A DNA stretch of 64,000 nucleotides from Tetrastigma voinierianum (GCA_016808115.1 JAEQBH010000193.1:4340001-4404000), one strand, 5' to 3'. Positions 23,432 through 35,822 are shown, counted from the stretch's first letter. The notes: generated by a model not told the origin, from the sequence alone. Made by a program: numbers and translations.

Positions 23432-24867
23432 CATTAACTTTCTATTATATAAACAAAAATCTCTAGTGTAATCATTTTTTTATTTTTGGTTTTGGCTAAT
23501 ATCCTGCAAGTGCAGTCGACAAGTAATAAAATGGATATAAGTCCAGATATCGATCTCACAGAGATCTCAAGAATTTTAAATCAACTACTACATTTACTTT
23601 CGAGAGCTCCATACTATTTGGACTATAACATGACATATAGTATGATCCCACGACTTAAGAAAGGCGCAAAATATACAAATATTAGGAAAAGAATGAGCAA
23701 TCCAAATAAGCGAAATCTAAAGAATAAAGAATAATGAATAGTGAATAAAATAAATGGAGGCGAATAGTTATCTTTTGGGGGGAACACATCAGAGATCAAC
23801 GCTATTGTGAAGTATCGATTCTACGTAGTTAACAACGATAAAATTTCTTGTGTATTTCAAGTTTTAAAAAAAAAAAAAATCTGTCCAAGGCGTTTAACTG
23901 ATGCAGTTTGGATCTCTCACACTCCGCAGTTCATGATCTAATTTGCGATTCTTTCGAAGACGAGTGGGCCAGTAGCTACTTTAATAGGAGTTTCCTTAAT
24001 CTGGGTATTTTTCTTTGCAATACTTCATACCCCATTTTATGAATTTGTAAACCTTAGCTCTAAGTTATGGTCAAGCGAGGATATACAACTTCACGATTTC
24101 TCTTCCTCTAAATTAGAATAGATCGCCCCTCTCCCTTGATTAGATCTGGCTAACACAGGATTGGCTTCAACGACGAATTGGGGGTGAACTCTTTACTTGT
24201 TTAAATTGATAATTCATTCAACTGGATTCTTGATTTCAAGTGAGAAGAGGATTTATCTAAGTAAACTTACAGAAACTCATTAGTCTCTAATAACGAGGCT
24301 AATATACCTTAATGTTCATAACTCTCGAGAATGTGCTTCTACTATTTTGTCACTCGGGAGGGACCTCCACATGAAATCGAGCAATGAAACAAATCTTAAA
24401 TCGGGTATAGAGGCGTGTTGGTCAAAAAACATTAAACCATGTACATAAGTAAATTCTGTAAGGCGAGATTTCCTGGTGATTGCGGAAACAACTATAGGAA
24501 AGATAAATTCGACTATAGCATTCACTTAATGGGCTGGTTTTCTCAATTCTTTGAATTACATTTTGTCGTTCCTCGATCCATAGGAGCAGTGCAAATTAGG
24601 CTGGAAAAGTGAATTCGAAATTTGTGAACTGGCTTGTTCAGGTGGCGTTGAAAGAATGGAGTGCATTCGGCTCTGCTCCAGCGATAACATCGGATCCAGG
24701 AAAATAAAATAAAAATAAGAAAGATGAAAAATGTAATCTATAACAACGGAAATAGAAAAAGAAAAATAAAAGAAAAGAAAGAAAAGAAAAAAAAATAAAA
24801 TGAAGCCTTCGGCTACCCGATTCTTAAGTTACGCTTCACCTCATGCCTCGGCTGCGCTCTTCTTACG

Positions 24868-24890
24868 GGTAGGCGCTTATTTATAGGGTT
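24868..24890 (-). promoter_or_regulatory. TATA-like box of the element B LTR
   Basis: Minus strand CCCTATAAATAAGC. The other LTR has AGATAAATAGCG at about 37671-37684, and element A has the equivalent AACTATAAATACT at 3590-3602. Conserved position just downstream of the palindromes supports a core promoter role; transcription itself is inferred. Confidence 0.5.
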
Positions 24891-24954
24891 TCCGGTTGGG
24901 CCACTAATTCCAATATTCTTTGTGGATTTAGAGTGGGCAGCCCGTATTCTTGTT

Positions 24955-25760
24955 GGTCGCGACCTCGGATCCGCCTGTCGCGACATTAGTTAGTTTGGCA
25001 CTTGTTGCGCGACTATCAATAAGTCATGACATTCCTTTGTTTTCACGGAAGGCATCGATGTCGCGACATCAATCTCTTGTTGCGACATCGACTTTTGTCT
25101 TGCAGCTTTAGGCGAAGGTTCGATGTCGCGACATCAATCTCTTTATCGTGACATCGGCTCATGTCTTTGCGACTTTGAGCGAAGGTTTACGATCGCCGCG
25201 ACATACGCCGCGACATCAGCTCGCGTCTTCGCGTTTTGAATCGAGAAGCCATGTCGCCATTATCGATCTCTCGCCGCGACATCAACTTAACGAACCGCAA
25301 CCTCAACTTCAGGTCTTCTTACGCGCGACATCACTTTATGCCTCTCGCAGCTTCAATCGCTCGCCTCGGCGTCGCTATCAATCTCGTCGCGACACAGCTC
25401 GCGTTCGCAGCCTTCAAACTAAAGGCTACTTCACGTCAGCGATATCAACTTCTTTGTCGCGACATCAACTTCTAAGGAAATCAGAACCTTCAACCGGAGC
25501 ACGCTCTTATGTATTCCTGAGTTTCAATCGGGTTGCTTCGTGTCGCGACACGCCTCGTCGCGACATCAACTTAAGTCACAACAGCCATCTTTTCAAAACT
25601 CGCTATAGCTTCGAGGTTCTTCTCCGTCGCGACTTCCATCCCTTGTCGCGACATCAACCTTAAGTCTCCGGGTTAATCCTCAAATACGAACTTTCAGGAT
25701 CCCCGTCGCACCCGCATCAAATTTCCTTCAATTTTTCGATGTCGCGACCGCATAATCGGG
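24955..25760. repeat. TGTCGCGACA palindrome array, 3' LTR
   Basis: Roughly 18-20 copies of a palindromic core (TGTCGCGACA, or one-base variants such as GTTGCGAC, GCCGCGAC and CGTGAC) in 800 bp. The cleanest tandem unit is 65 bp (25057-25121), holding two cores plus AATCTCTTG and a TTGCAGCTTT segment. The array lies upstream of the minus-strand TATA-like box. The ORF 25148-25663 is a by-product of the repeat. Confidence 0.85.
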
Positions 25761-25998
25761 ATCGTGCAACCCCAAAACCGCAACATTAGTTAACCACCAA
25801 GCCATTTCGCTCTCCATTTTCTCGTATTTTTACTCCACCAATTGCCGCATTTTTCTACTGCTTTTTCTTCTTTCTTTCACACTCCCTGCTAATAACAAAT
25901 TGGTGAGTTTCTTCATATTTTTGCATATTAATTATTCCTTTTCAGATGAAAATCAAACAGAAAAATGGATTAAAAATAGATGACTTTTAAGCTCATCA

Positions 25999-26013
25999 AA
26001 CTCCCCCAAACTT
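25999..26013 (-). promoter_or_regulatory. Polypurine tract of element B
   Basis: Minus strand AAGTTTGGGGGAGTT, directly followed by the LTR start TGATGAG. This is the classic form and position for plus-strand DNA priming in Athila-like elements; A has CTATGGGGGTGTT at the same place. Confidence 0.85.
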
Positions 26014-29000
26014 AAAGTTTTGTTTGGTCTCTCGCAAAGGAAAGAAAGAATTGTTTGTCCTCAAACAAAAAATGACATTTTTCTCGTCTTCGTTTTTTGC
26101 ATTAGCAAATAATTTGATTGAAATACAAGGAACGCATTGTTTTCTCTCGCATATCTAGCTTCAAGTCCAAGCATAATGTTAGCTTTTAATCTTTATAGTA
26201 TACAAAACTAAATCGTTGAAATTGTTTTACAAACAACATAATCATTAGATCCCGTTGAATAATAAATTATTTTCCTTTCTCATCTTCATAATGGTCATCA
26301 CCCCTAAAGTCCTTTACGCTTTGATTGTTTCCATATTTTCCAAATTCCATAGGGTTTGTTGTTCATATTGATCTCCACTAATGTAGGTATCAGAGCCTTC
26401 AAGATCAATCAGTCTGGGCTTATATCATAGTTTCGTAATAGGTGTGATTTATAATTTTTAGTTAAGATTACCCTCGAACCTTTTTCTTCTTTTTACTACT
26501 CGCCTCTTTCTTTCTTGTAGTTTTCTTTAATAAACTCCCTAAACTTCATGTTTGGGACATCTCTTTGATTGTTTGTTCAGAATCGTATGCCCCTATTTCA
26601 CTTGTAATTCAACTCTGGGAAATTTCCATCGCTTGCCACAATTCAGTGGATAGTGCAATGTTTTACCTTTTAGCTTTCTAACACTCTTAGCGAACTTTGG
26701 GTTAGTAGTCTTGCATGTACTGCATGGCATTAGTACTAGGTGCTGAAACACCCCTAAGTACTTAATTTGCTCAAGAGAGTTAGGCCACAAGATAAAACTT
26801 ATCCCTATAAACTTCTTTCTATCGTATTTTCTCGCTCTTTCGCCTTTTCTCTCTTCATCATTCCCTTTTTTTTTCTTTTTTTCTCCTTTTGAGTTCCCTA
26901 AAAACATATACTCCCAAACTTCATTTCTTTCTTCCTCCTCAATTCCCGGGTAATCATGTGTTCTTATCAATGATCGATTTTTTTAGACGGGTCGGTGTTT
27001 CCATCGCTTATTTTTTGAAAAATAGCTTGCTCGCTCAATTCGAACTAAGGTATATGCACAAGCATATGAATAGGGGATGGTCGGAATGGCTCAAACTATC
27101 CAAGAATGGCCTCGCATCATCTCTTGTCACCAGACATATAGGATTTCGCCAACTAATAATCTAACAAATTCTAGAATTTGATCGGTAGCTGTGACTAAAC
27201 ATAAGGATTTCCGACTTCATTTTTGTTGATGAGTAGTTAAATTCAATTGATATTCAACAGTTCCTCGACTCTCATCGTTTCGTACTCACAAACTCAAAAT
27301 ATGTTTCGTTCTTCTATTGCATTACCTTCCTATCTCCGACTTTATCGCTAGGACTTAAGTCACTTTTGCACTTCTCAGGTTTCAATTAAACTCTAGATTC
27401 ATCCGGGTCCTTATTCTGCATTTTGTCCGCATTTCGCCTTATTCCGACTCCAATCGGCTTCATTCACTCCACTTATTACATCTCAGCTTTATTCTCGAAT
27501 CCAATTCCTACTTTTATTTTCCAACTATGCAATCACAAGCAACACAAAATTTAACAACTCAAAGTAACACAACAATTCAATTCAAATTTATCATTTTATT
27601 TCGATTCAATTGTAACCGTTGGATACCACAAGACGGGGGCTTTGGAGAATGGGCGGAAGGTCGGGGCTCGGGAAGAAGCCCATCTCTTTCTTTCGAAGAG
27701 GCAAGAAAGATATTAGGTGGATCCAGTCTGGTGGTATTCAAATGAGCTGAAACGGAGGGAATTTACTTCCTTCTTTCCTTTCTCTTCTTAGTTTCCTTTC
27801 CTTAACTCGATCTCGTCGAAGATCTCATTGGAGAGATCAACCTTCTGCTTAGCTCATTCACTTTCCCAAGCCATTCATCGTGGTTTTCCATCTCGCCATT
27901 ATTTCCAAAAAATTTGAAAGATCATTGCGACCAATCCAAATTTTCTAGGCAGCCATTCTCTCTCGCCTCGTAGATTCAAAAGATCTCCGCTTCTTGTCTC
28001 TATCATCCAAATTTTATTCTCAAAATCTTTGGTGTAGAGACTGTATAAAAAATTTGAATCCCTTTTATTCGTTTCCTCCCAATTTGGCTTCCCGCTCTAC
28101 CTCTTTCTTTCCAGTGATGGTTGTGAGCCGAGAATCACGCCTCAAACTGGACGTTATAAAAGATTCATGACTCGGGCCTTGAGTTTCAGAGAAGATCGCG
28201 ATCTCTTTCCTTCATTTCCTTCTCGAAGTCTTCTTGCTACTCAAGAAACCTCTTCATCCGCTCTTCTTCTTTCTGCTTCTTCTTCCCATTGCCGATCTCT
28301 TCCCGAATTCTGCTGCACATTCCACTCTTTTCCTTTCTTCCATCTTCTCTTCTCGTATGGCATCGAGGGCCTCCATTATTGCATCAGTTTCAGGTCTCCT
28401 TGCTTCTCCCCGCTCTCCTGAATGTTCCTCCGTTTTGCATGGGGAGAACTAGCTAAGGGATAAGAAATCTAAGGGGCTTCTTCACCTCGCCTTTCATCAG
28501 TTCGCAAATGTGAAAGTATTATTTCGTGGGAGGAATTTCCGGGGTTCTCTTCTTCAAGAACTCCCAAAGTCTCCTTCTCATCTCACTGAGCTTCTTCTCT
28601 GCTTCAATCAACACTCTTTGGTTTCGGTCCCTTACTCACTCTTGTCAAGAGGAGTGGTGATGTCATGTGGACTTCTTCTTCTTTCTTCCCGCACCCTTCA
28701 CCCCAAATTCCTTTAAACATAAAACGCTTATCGTTGTCAGCGAGGATCACCCTCTCTATTTCCCTTCATGGTACCCTTCATTATAGAATTTTCAATTACT
28801 ATTCCTACATCAGCTTGTACCCTTCTCGTAATAGCATACAACATAATTGCTTCCCCGCTCTCCTCTCACTCCGTGCACACATGCTTGGTTGGGACCAAAA
28901 CAGATGCCAAGAAATAGAACCATACCTTAGCCTCCTCAGTGAGGCTTCCCCTGTTCAGGGTTTTTGGTCCTCCTTCCCCTTGTCCCAGTTGTGCTTTTCC

Positions 29001-29240
29001 GTCAGTGAGCTTTTTGGAAATTTTCTTAAAATTGCTTCCAAGAGCTAACTCGGGACCCATGCTCAGGCCCTCGCCATTCCATAGGCTTCAAGTAATGGCC
29101 TCCTTGGCTCCATATGGTACCCACACTCCTCTAACGAACACAAGGTTTGCCTTCCCGCCTACCATTTGAACAAAATTCTTCAATACCGTCGTGTAGCCCC
29201 GACTTTCATGTGCGCAAAGCTTCCCAACCCCTTTGTTCAA
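26014..29240 (-). other. 3' region of element B
   Basis: Between the second-ORF remnant and the PPT. The first kilobase (26014-27100) is AT-rich and collinear with 4100-5205 and 21022 onward of A. 27600-29240 is pyrimidine-rich on the plus strand and gives Ser/Phe/Leu-rich ORFs (28167-29048) on the plus strand, opposite to the element, so these are not believed to be genes. An env-like frame might have occupied this region but none can be supported. Confidence 0.4.
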
Positions 29241-29640
29241 TCATCTACTTGAAAGTGGTAAATAGGGTTCCTCGACCTTCTTTCTCTCGATACGAACCCT
29301 CATTGCATAGTGCTTCTTCCAAATTGGAATAAGCTTCTCCGACACAAAATCTTCCACTTCTTCTTCGCTTTTCCTTTTCTTCGTCTCTGCTCTTCTTCGC
29401 CAGAATCGCTGGTGCTTCCGGTCCTTCTCAGGCATCTTCTTTCCATCGGTTCTTTCCCCGGCCGTGGATTTCTTCTTCTGGTCAAAATACACTTCCATGA
29501 TCTCTTCCAGTTAGGGTACGAGGTTCGAGGTTTCAGCTCATTTGAAACTAAGGAAAGCTTTCAAGATTTTCGGGTTGGGGTTTTCGTGAATTTAGAATCG
29601 AAGGAAGGAAGGATGAACCCGCTTTCGAAATTGGAACGGG
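29241..29640 (-). pseudogene. Remnant of a second ORF of element B
   Basis: Minus-strand ORF 29498-29241 (85 aa) is Lys/Glu/Arg-rich, ending in a stretch KFVSEK-like (FVSEKLIPIW) and RVRIERKKVEEP. Athila elements often carry a second ORF after pol that begins with a basic Lys-rich region and then a FVSE-type motif, which is the reason for the call. It is short, and overlapping frames (29485-29300) are equally basic. Function unknown; the historical env-like label cannot be supported by any membrane segment here. Confidence 0.3.
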
Positions 29641-29699
29641 AGTAAAGAAGTTCTCCAACAGTTGCAATTCAATCCTGCCTAGGCTAATTATTATTTCAT

Positions 29700-30060
29700 T
29701 AAATTCCGCTTGTCGCGACATCCATTCCGCCTCACTTTTATTTAGAACATTAGTTTTGTGGCATTTATGTGAGAATGGGTATAGGACCCGCTTTATGTCG
29801 CGAAGATACTAAGTTTGTCGCGACATAAATAGGCCCATGTCAGTGGATTCTTCATTTTCAAATTTTTGTTTCAAGCCGCGACCTATGCCCTTAGTTTAAG
29901 GATCTCAAAACTTGAATTCCTTTTATTAATCCCAGACTCCTTTAGACATTTATTCGTGCATCTCCAAATGTAAATTCAACAACAAGATATTCACTCATAT
30001 TTCACTGCTTGTTTAGGGAGAGTTACCCCCCTGCTCATGTCGCGGACATTTCTCGCAAGT
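29700..30060. repeat. Palindrome cluster in the element B interior
   Basis: Further TGTCGCGACA-type sites at about 29710, 29804, 29817, 29876 and 30039, between integrase and the second-ORF remnant. They resemble the LTR array but are sparser. Surrounding DNA has no coding motif. Confidence 0.6.
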
Positions 30061-30689
30061 TGTCGGAGGTGTCCTGAGTTGCTTTTCACGCTGGCCTTCA
30101 AATTTCGCACGCATACCGCATGATTCAAGAAAATTTAATTAAACTACAATTAACTTCTCAAAATTCAAATCTATCTTTACAAGGTTCAATCAAAACGTAA
30201 ATTATCGCAAAAAAAAATTCAAAATCTGGGGTGCGTAAACTAAATTTTCTATGGGTTGCCTCCCATCACCGCTCGCTTTGAGTCCTCACCGACTCACAGC
30301 TTTCGTTCTTCTTCTTTCTGTATAACCTCACTGAGTTCTTCCATTCCTCTCCCCGCTAGATAAGGCTTCGGGCCTTGTTCATTGACTTTGAATTCTTCCG
30401 CACGCCCCACGCGTCACCGCTCCAAATGTATTGCTCTTCGACACCACCGTGTATGGCCTCACTCCATTTGGATTTCAACTTTCCCGAAACAATTTCGCCT
30501 AGAATTGCACAAGAGAACCTCGTTCCCTCGCTCTCGAACTCTTTCCTCGCATCCTTTGATCATGCCATTTCTTTGTCTTATCCTGTAGATTCTAACATTA
30601 TCATAGGCTTCTATTTCTCAATTCTTCCAGTCGCATAGCTTGGAGCAATCTCTCTTCCTCAGAAGTGAAATCGAAGTTCAACTTCTTTA

Positions 30690-31620
30690 CTACCACATCG
30701 TCTTATTCCAATTCCAAAGGTAGGTGACATGGTTTGCCAAAAACAATTTCGTATGGGGATGATTCCAATGGAGTTTTTGTATGCAGTCCTCGTAGTTTCT
30801 CCAAAGTGCATCATCAAGCTCTTGAAGACCAATCCTTCCCGCTGAGCTCATTTTTCAAGTATTCTTTAATCTCCTATTGGAAATTTCGTTTGTCCATCGG
30901 GTCTCAGGGATGATAAGCTAGACTCATTACGTGTTTGATCCCATACCTGCTCATGAGTTTTGCAAATATTTTGTTTGCAAAATGGCTTCCCCCATCACTA
31001 ATGATAGTTCCGGTGTTCCATAAATCATTTAAATATTTTCGTAAGAAGCTCACAATCCATATTAGCACTATTCCTCGATGCCATCATTTCACCCATTGAA
31101 CATAATCAACTCAAGCAGCGTATGCACAAAGTTCCCAAATGATGGTGGGAATGGTCCCATAAAATCTATTCCCCATACATCAAAGATTTAAATTACCATT
31201 ATACCTCTCGTAAGCATTTCATTCGTCGATATTTCCAATCTGCAATTCATCACACAATTTAACCCACTCAAGACAATCTCGAAGATAAGCAATAATAAAA
31301 ATCCGTATCGAGTATCTTATGAGTCGTTTCTTTCCCGAAAAATGCCCCCATATGGTGATGCATGGCATTCATTCTAATTTTGCCTGCTCATTTTCCCCGC
31401 ACACATCTTCTTATTATCATGTCAGCACCTTTAATAATAGCTTTGACTATCCAAATATAATACCTTTACCGCTAGCTGAAGCTCTTCCTCGTTGCAGCTG
31501 AATCAAGGAACTACTCCACAAGCTAAATAGTTCACAACATCGAAAGATACCATGGAAGTTGGAAGGAAACCCAATCACAAGCCATCCGGGAAGTTCTCTG
31601 GTTAATATTACTTTCTCTTC
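30690..31620 (-). pseudogene. Element B integrase (broken)
   Basis: Minus-strand frames give, in order, a decayed CQRTGN motif (about 31225), a broken D(F)MGPFP-like region, then GTIISDGGSHFANKIFAKLMSRYGIKHVMSLAYHP (about 31010-30905), which covers the second catalytic aspartate (SDGG-HF), and KTPLESSPYEIVFGKP (30780-30733), the conserved end of the core (TP-G-SPY-LVFGK-CHLP in the family). The third acidic residue region is lost. Several frameshifts, with the rest recognisable, place it in Athila. Confidence 0.75.
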
Positions 31621-31636
31621 TTCAAGAAGGTTTTTT

Positions 31637-31925
31637 CTACTCTCGACAAGGACTGCATATCACATTGTCACACCCCTTTTTATCCTTAATCTCCAAGTCA
31701 AACTCTTGCAGTAGCAGTACCCACCTTATCAATCTTGGCTTAGCTTCTTTCTTTGACATCAGGTACTTGATTGCTGCATGATCAGTATGAATAACAACAT
31801 GGGATCCCAAAATGTATTGCCTGAATTTTTCACAAGCAAATACTATGGCTAGCATCTCCTCAGCTTGCTTGAGTACTCTTCTCAGGTTTCCATCAGTCTC
31901 TACTAGCATAGTATATGGTCCTCAA
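31637..31925 (-). pseudogene. Element B RNase H
   Basis: Open for 90 codons (31909-31637): AEEMLAIVFACEKFRQYILGSHVVIHTDHAAIKYLMSKKEAKPRLIRWVLLLQEFDLEIKDKKGCDNV. This is the typical Ty3/gypsy RNase H segment, including the E-LA-VFA-EKFR-Y-LGS and TDHAA--YL motifs with the catalytic aspartate of TDH present, and RLIRW-LLLQEFD. The expected ADHLSR end is replaced by ICSPCRE. It is one of the best-preserved parts of B. Confidence 0.85.
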
Positions 31926-32329
31926 TATTTTCTCCCCTTTTCTTTCTTTTACCCTAAGACGCTCCCATTGCAAAATTCATCGCATCACACACATTATTTC
32001 AAATCCTCGATCCCATTCCCAGTGCAAATGCATTATAGTGTTTCTCAAAACAATTTGATCTTGATTTCCATCAAAAGCAAAATTCACAGAGTCATCAAAA
32101 TTAAACCTATATCCTTCTTAGTAATCCGTACAAGGTCCGCTATTTTTGAGAAGTCTGATGCAAATCTCCTATAAAATCTCAGCATGCCCCAAGAAGCTTC
32201 TTACTCCTCATCGTGGTAGCAGCTAAGAGTTTTGATACTCTGACACTCACTGGTCTACTTCCAGTCCAAAGAGCGTAAATTTTACGCCCAAGAACACACC
32301 CTTCCGTTACTCATAAACGACATTTTTCC

Positions 32330-32900
32330 CAATCTAAGGTTAATGCTTTCTTATTCCTGCATCTTGAAGTAATCAAGCCTGTGTTCTTCAAATGACCGAT
32401 CAAACTCACTGATCCATACACAAAGTGAAGTCATCCATAAAAATTGCCAACCTCTTCAACCAAGTCCGGCAGAACATTGACATCATACACCTTGGACGTA
32501 GCAGAGCATTACACGCCCCAAACTGCAGATCCTTCCTCGAAGGCAAAGGTACCATAGGCATGTGAATGTAGGTCTTCGTCCTCAAAGTACAAGCAACTGA
32601 TTGTATCCTTGAATACCCATCCAAGAAACAAAATGAGTGTGTCCTCGCAATCCATTCAACATCCGAACATCAATGAAGGCAAAGCGGAAAATGATCTTTT
32701 CCGTGGCAGGTTCTTCAGAATCAATGCATACCTCCATCCTTCCGCCATCGCTCATTGAATTCATTTTCCTTATCATGGATCACAAAGAAACCCACCCTTC
32801 TTCGTGGGAAACTATTAATGGACCGGGCTCACCCATGACTATCCGAATTGCATGATAAAACCAAAGATTCAAGAATTTGAGTACCTTCCTCGACTACTTC
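32330..32900 (-). pseudogene. Element B reverse transcriptase (broken)
   Basis: Motifs along the minus strand in two overlapping ORFs (32776-32582 and 32624-32406): a KDHFPL-FID-like segment, a GYS-YNQ segment (LDGYSGYNQI in the family), an F-ACNA segment (FGLCNAP), CMMSMF (RCMMSIF) and FMDDFTL at 32443-32423. The last is the catalytic Y/FxDD box in the FMDDF form typical of Athila, with both aspartates intact. Frame changes between these motifs rule out a functional enzyme. Confidence 0.8.
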
Positions 32901-33639
32901 CTCTCATCACCGGATCTGCTCTTCGATGTTCTACAGATGGCTTTGAATTTTCTTTCTAAAGGTAATTTTGTGCATGCAAATTGATGGACTGATACCCTTT
33001 GGGGTCTTTCTGGCGACTAAGCTGCGACTCTTATGCTTTAAGATTTTCAAGAACCTCTGCTTCAACATCAATCGAGTCTAGCGTGATAATCACCGGGTTT
33101 TCTTTTCGTGATTCTAAGTAAGCATACTTCAAATGACTTGGCAACTCTTTCAACACTAGCCCTCTTCACCGGTTTCGATGAATTTCCCTTTTCATTATTT
33201 TCCCTTTGTCATTTCTGTTATTGTGCACAACACGCTTTCTATAGAATGAAAATTGTTGTATGGACAATCGAGTAGTCATCTTCAATATACGCGAATTCTA
33301 TCTCTTTTCATTGATAAAAATTTGAGACATAATCATTGTGAACATCGTGGTCAGTGTATAGACATCATCAACTACATTGTACTTTCTCTCGTCTACGCCT
33401 ACATCTCCTCGCATGCTTTTGATCAAGTTGAGCAAAGCAGCCTTCCCTCTCCAACCCTCAAGGTGAGAACTCCGCATGTCGACAGTGGCAAACAAGAGCT
33501 AGGAATGGTCTCCCAATAAAGGTGTGGGTACTTGTGAATCTTCCTTCCACAGCCCAATGATGCAGTTTCACTGGAAAACACTTCCTGCATCACACCAGAA
33601 GACATCTTCCAGCGACTTTCCAGGTTTTACCATATCGAT

Positions 33640-33790
33640 CTGGCTCGCTATTTGAAGAGCACAAGGGTGGGGAATAACCTCCCCAAACTTAATTGCTCGG
33701 GCAATGTAAAGAGGCATCAAGTTTATACTAGCTCCCGAGTCACGTAGAGCTCGAATTCAACTCCTCCAATGATGCAAGGAACTGTAAACT
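33640..33790 (-). pseudogene. Element B aspartic protease core
   Basis: A minus-strand frame reads LRDSGASINLMPLYIARAIKFGEVIP at about 33755-33678. This matches the Athila protease active-site region (LCDLGASINLMPLS), with the catalytic D-S-G triad present. Stops on both sides limit the readable piece to about 30 codons. It would process Gag-Pol. Confidence 0.75.
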
Positions 33791-33849
33791 ACCTCGATCC
33801 TTCATCTTTTCCGCAATTCTTTCTTTATCACTACGCAAGTGCTATGAGA

Positions 33850-35640
33850 TTCACAATCCCTCTTCTACTATCTTTCTTTCTCGCCTTATCGCCCTTTCCA
33901 GAATTTCAGATAGAGTGGCATCCGAGTCACCATCAGAAAGTGGCATATCGATTCTAGGCTTCCGAAGGTTTTCAAAAACCTTGCAAACTCGGCTTCCTCT
34001 ATCTTTGATTTCTCGCAGCCTCGTGGGAATGGGACTGTGTCTACAGAGCCTTGGATATCCTTCTTGTCCACTCTTCTTTCTTTCTCCAAAGGCTTCCTTT
34101 CTCGGGCTTTCTTCTTCAATGTAATTTTTTCTTTCATCTTTTCTACCCTTCCCACTCCTAAGCCGTACACCCAAGGCGCCTGATTCTTCTGTAATAACAA
34201 GGTAATTCTTCCTCCTGCTTTGCAGTGGTTAGCCACCATTCTACTTGTGTCTCCGTGTTCCTCGTGTGGATGCATCATATGTTCGAAAATTGGGACCAGC
34301 CAGCCAAGCCCAATCTGCAAACTTTTGTTCATGGAGGTTCAAACAAATTCTTCTTATTATCCCCATGAACCGGCAAAGATTCGTTCTGCAAGATCGCCCT
34401 CTCCGACCTATTCATTTCTCGTGTTCATTTCCCTTCATATCGCCATCAGAACCTCGTGGTCGCTGATAACCCTCTGCTGGAGGTTTCATTCCATGCCGGA
34501 AATTTGAAGCCCTCACCATATGCGAGAAATTCTCATGGTTCCTCAAGGTCGGGTAGATAATGTGTCAAGTGGCCAGCACTGGGGCTTTGAAATGGTGCTT
34601 CGTCTCCACCCAGATACTTAACCCTTCAAGATCATAGAATTGTCTTCGCCAGCCTCTCGCACTCTTTCAATAACTCTCTTCAACCGCTCCTATCTCATGG
34701 GCAAGTGTGTGTCTCCTTTCGTTGGACTATCCCCAGGCATAATGGCATCCAACTTGGCCCCATGAATCAGGTATCTCGCTTCAGCACCAGCTGATCCCTC
34801 TCCTCCGTCAAAGTTCTCTGAAAACTCGTAAGGAGTTTTCATATCGCATTTAGCCAGTCTCAATCAAATTTTCATTTTCAGCACTTTCTTTTTCATTCAA
34901 TGCTCCACAACAAGAAGCATCAATGATTCTTTGATATATCAGTCCAAGGCATGATATACAATGTCCATATGAGTCTTCGATTCCATCCCATGCATTGACA
35001 TCTTCAAGAACCTTTTCAATCTTTCCCAAGCTACATACAGCTTTCATCTTCCCCCTACTAAACACACAATGATTCTCCCTCCTTCTCTCCGGGTGAGTGG
35101 CCGGGGGAGAATCTACCAAGTAGCTCTACTAACTCCTTCCCAAGTGTCAACATAAATCCATATGGTAAGATTCATACCATGTAGTCAGCCAGATTCTTGG
35201 GGAGAATGGGAATAGATGCAGCTTGGATGACTTCCCGGGTCTCACCCCATTCAACTTCTCATCAGATACCCATCCCGAGAAATCTCCTGTGTGCTCAAGC
35301 CAGGTCCCTGATGACCAAGAACCGATGTCACTGGACCATTGTAATTAGTGCCGGTTTAAGTTCAAAAATTATTCAGATCAATAGTCAATCGTCTGACGCA
35401 GAAAGTACTCATCTCAATAGTCAGCTCCGTAAGTCCTCCACAAGACGTTGATCGGAGTGCCTTCTACCTGCTTCTCTATGTACTTCATTCCTTCATCCGC
35501 CATGGCTGAGTTTTCCTCGCCTTCTTGCCTTTCCTTCAAGCTTCCGAGTGTTCTAATTCGTGTCCGGAACTGCTTCATGCCCCGTTTCCTATGCATTAAA
35601 GTTTTGGTCCTCAAATCAAAACACACTTAAGCATTAATAG
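33850..35640 (-). pseudogene. gag: Element B gag (broken)
   Basis: Two supported pieces. ORF 35119-34850: GLIYQRIIDASCCGALNEKESAENENLIE, matching the Athila Gag segment GL--QT--IIDAA-GGAL--K---EA--L-E. ORF 34332-33886: VPFPRGCEKSKIEEAEFARFLKTFGSLESICHFLMVTRMPLYLKFWK, matching the C-terminal Gag/protease linker PFPQRL-K-KL---F-KFLE-FK---INIPF--AL-QMP-Y-KFMK. Between and before them the frame is broken and pieces cannot be joined. Gag would form the particle and bind RNA. Confidence 0.7.
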
Positions 35641-35797
35641 GATTAGTCCGGTCAACAACATTTTCAATATGGTTTGTTAAAGGTTAGTGGCTAAAATAAC
35701 TACACGCTTGAAAAGCTATTTTTGTTCTTTTTCTTCAAAATGTCCAAATTAGCATTTCCTTCTTTGCCCTGATATTAATTTACTAAATTCCTTTCAT

Positions 35798-35815
35798 CCC
35801 CGTTAACTGGCGCCA
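35798..35815 (-). promoter_or_regulatory. Primer-binding site of element B (tRNA-Asp type)
   Basis: Minus strand TGGCGCCAGTTAACGGGG, the innermost of six such sites at this end. It is close to the standard Athila PBS TGGCGCCGTTGCCGGGGA. It is separated from the LTR terminus by AGTTTTA. The other five copies (about 35883 to 36240) lie inside the LTR by the boundary used here. Confidence 0.75.
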
Positions 35816-35822
35816 TAAAACT

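Larger units (their letters stand above)
23015..25998 (-). repeat. 3' LTR of element B
   Basis: On the minus strand it begins TGATGAGCTTAAAAGTC (25998) and ends at 23015 (TGTTAG on the plus strand, so ...CTAACA on the minus). It contains, in minus-strand order: an array of TGTCGCGACA palindromes (25760-24955), a TATA-like box CCCTATAAATAAGC (24888-24875), a purine/pyrimidine tract (24716-24800), and a terminal array of PBS-containing units (23431-23015). The same layout recurs at 35823-38766. Confidence 0.8.

Noticed and set aside
25148..25663. 171-codon plus-strand ORF rich in Arg and Ser
   Set aside because: Produced by translating the TGTCGCGACA tandem repeat; opposite to the element and not open in the other LTR.
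28167..29048. Plus-strand Ser/Leu/Phe-rich ORFs as membrane or env-like proteins
   Set aside because: They run opposite to element B in a pyrimidine-rich stretch, with compositions explained by CTT/TCT repeats.
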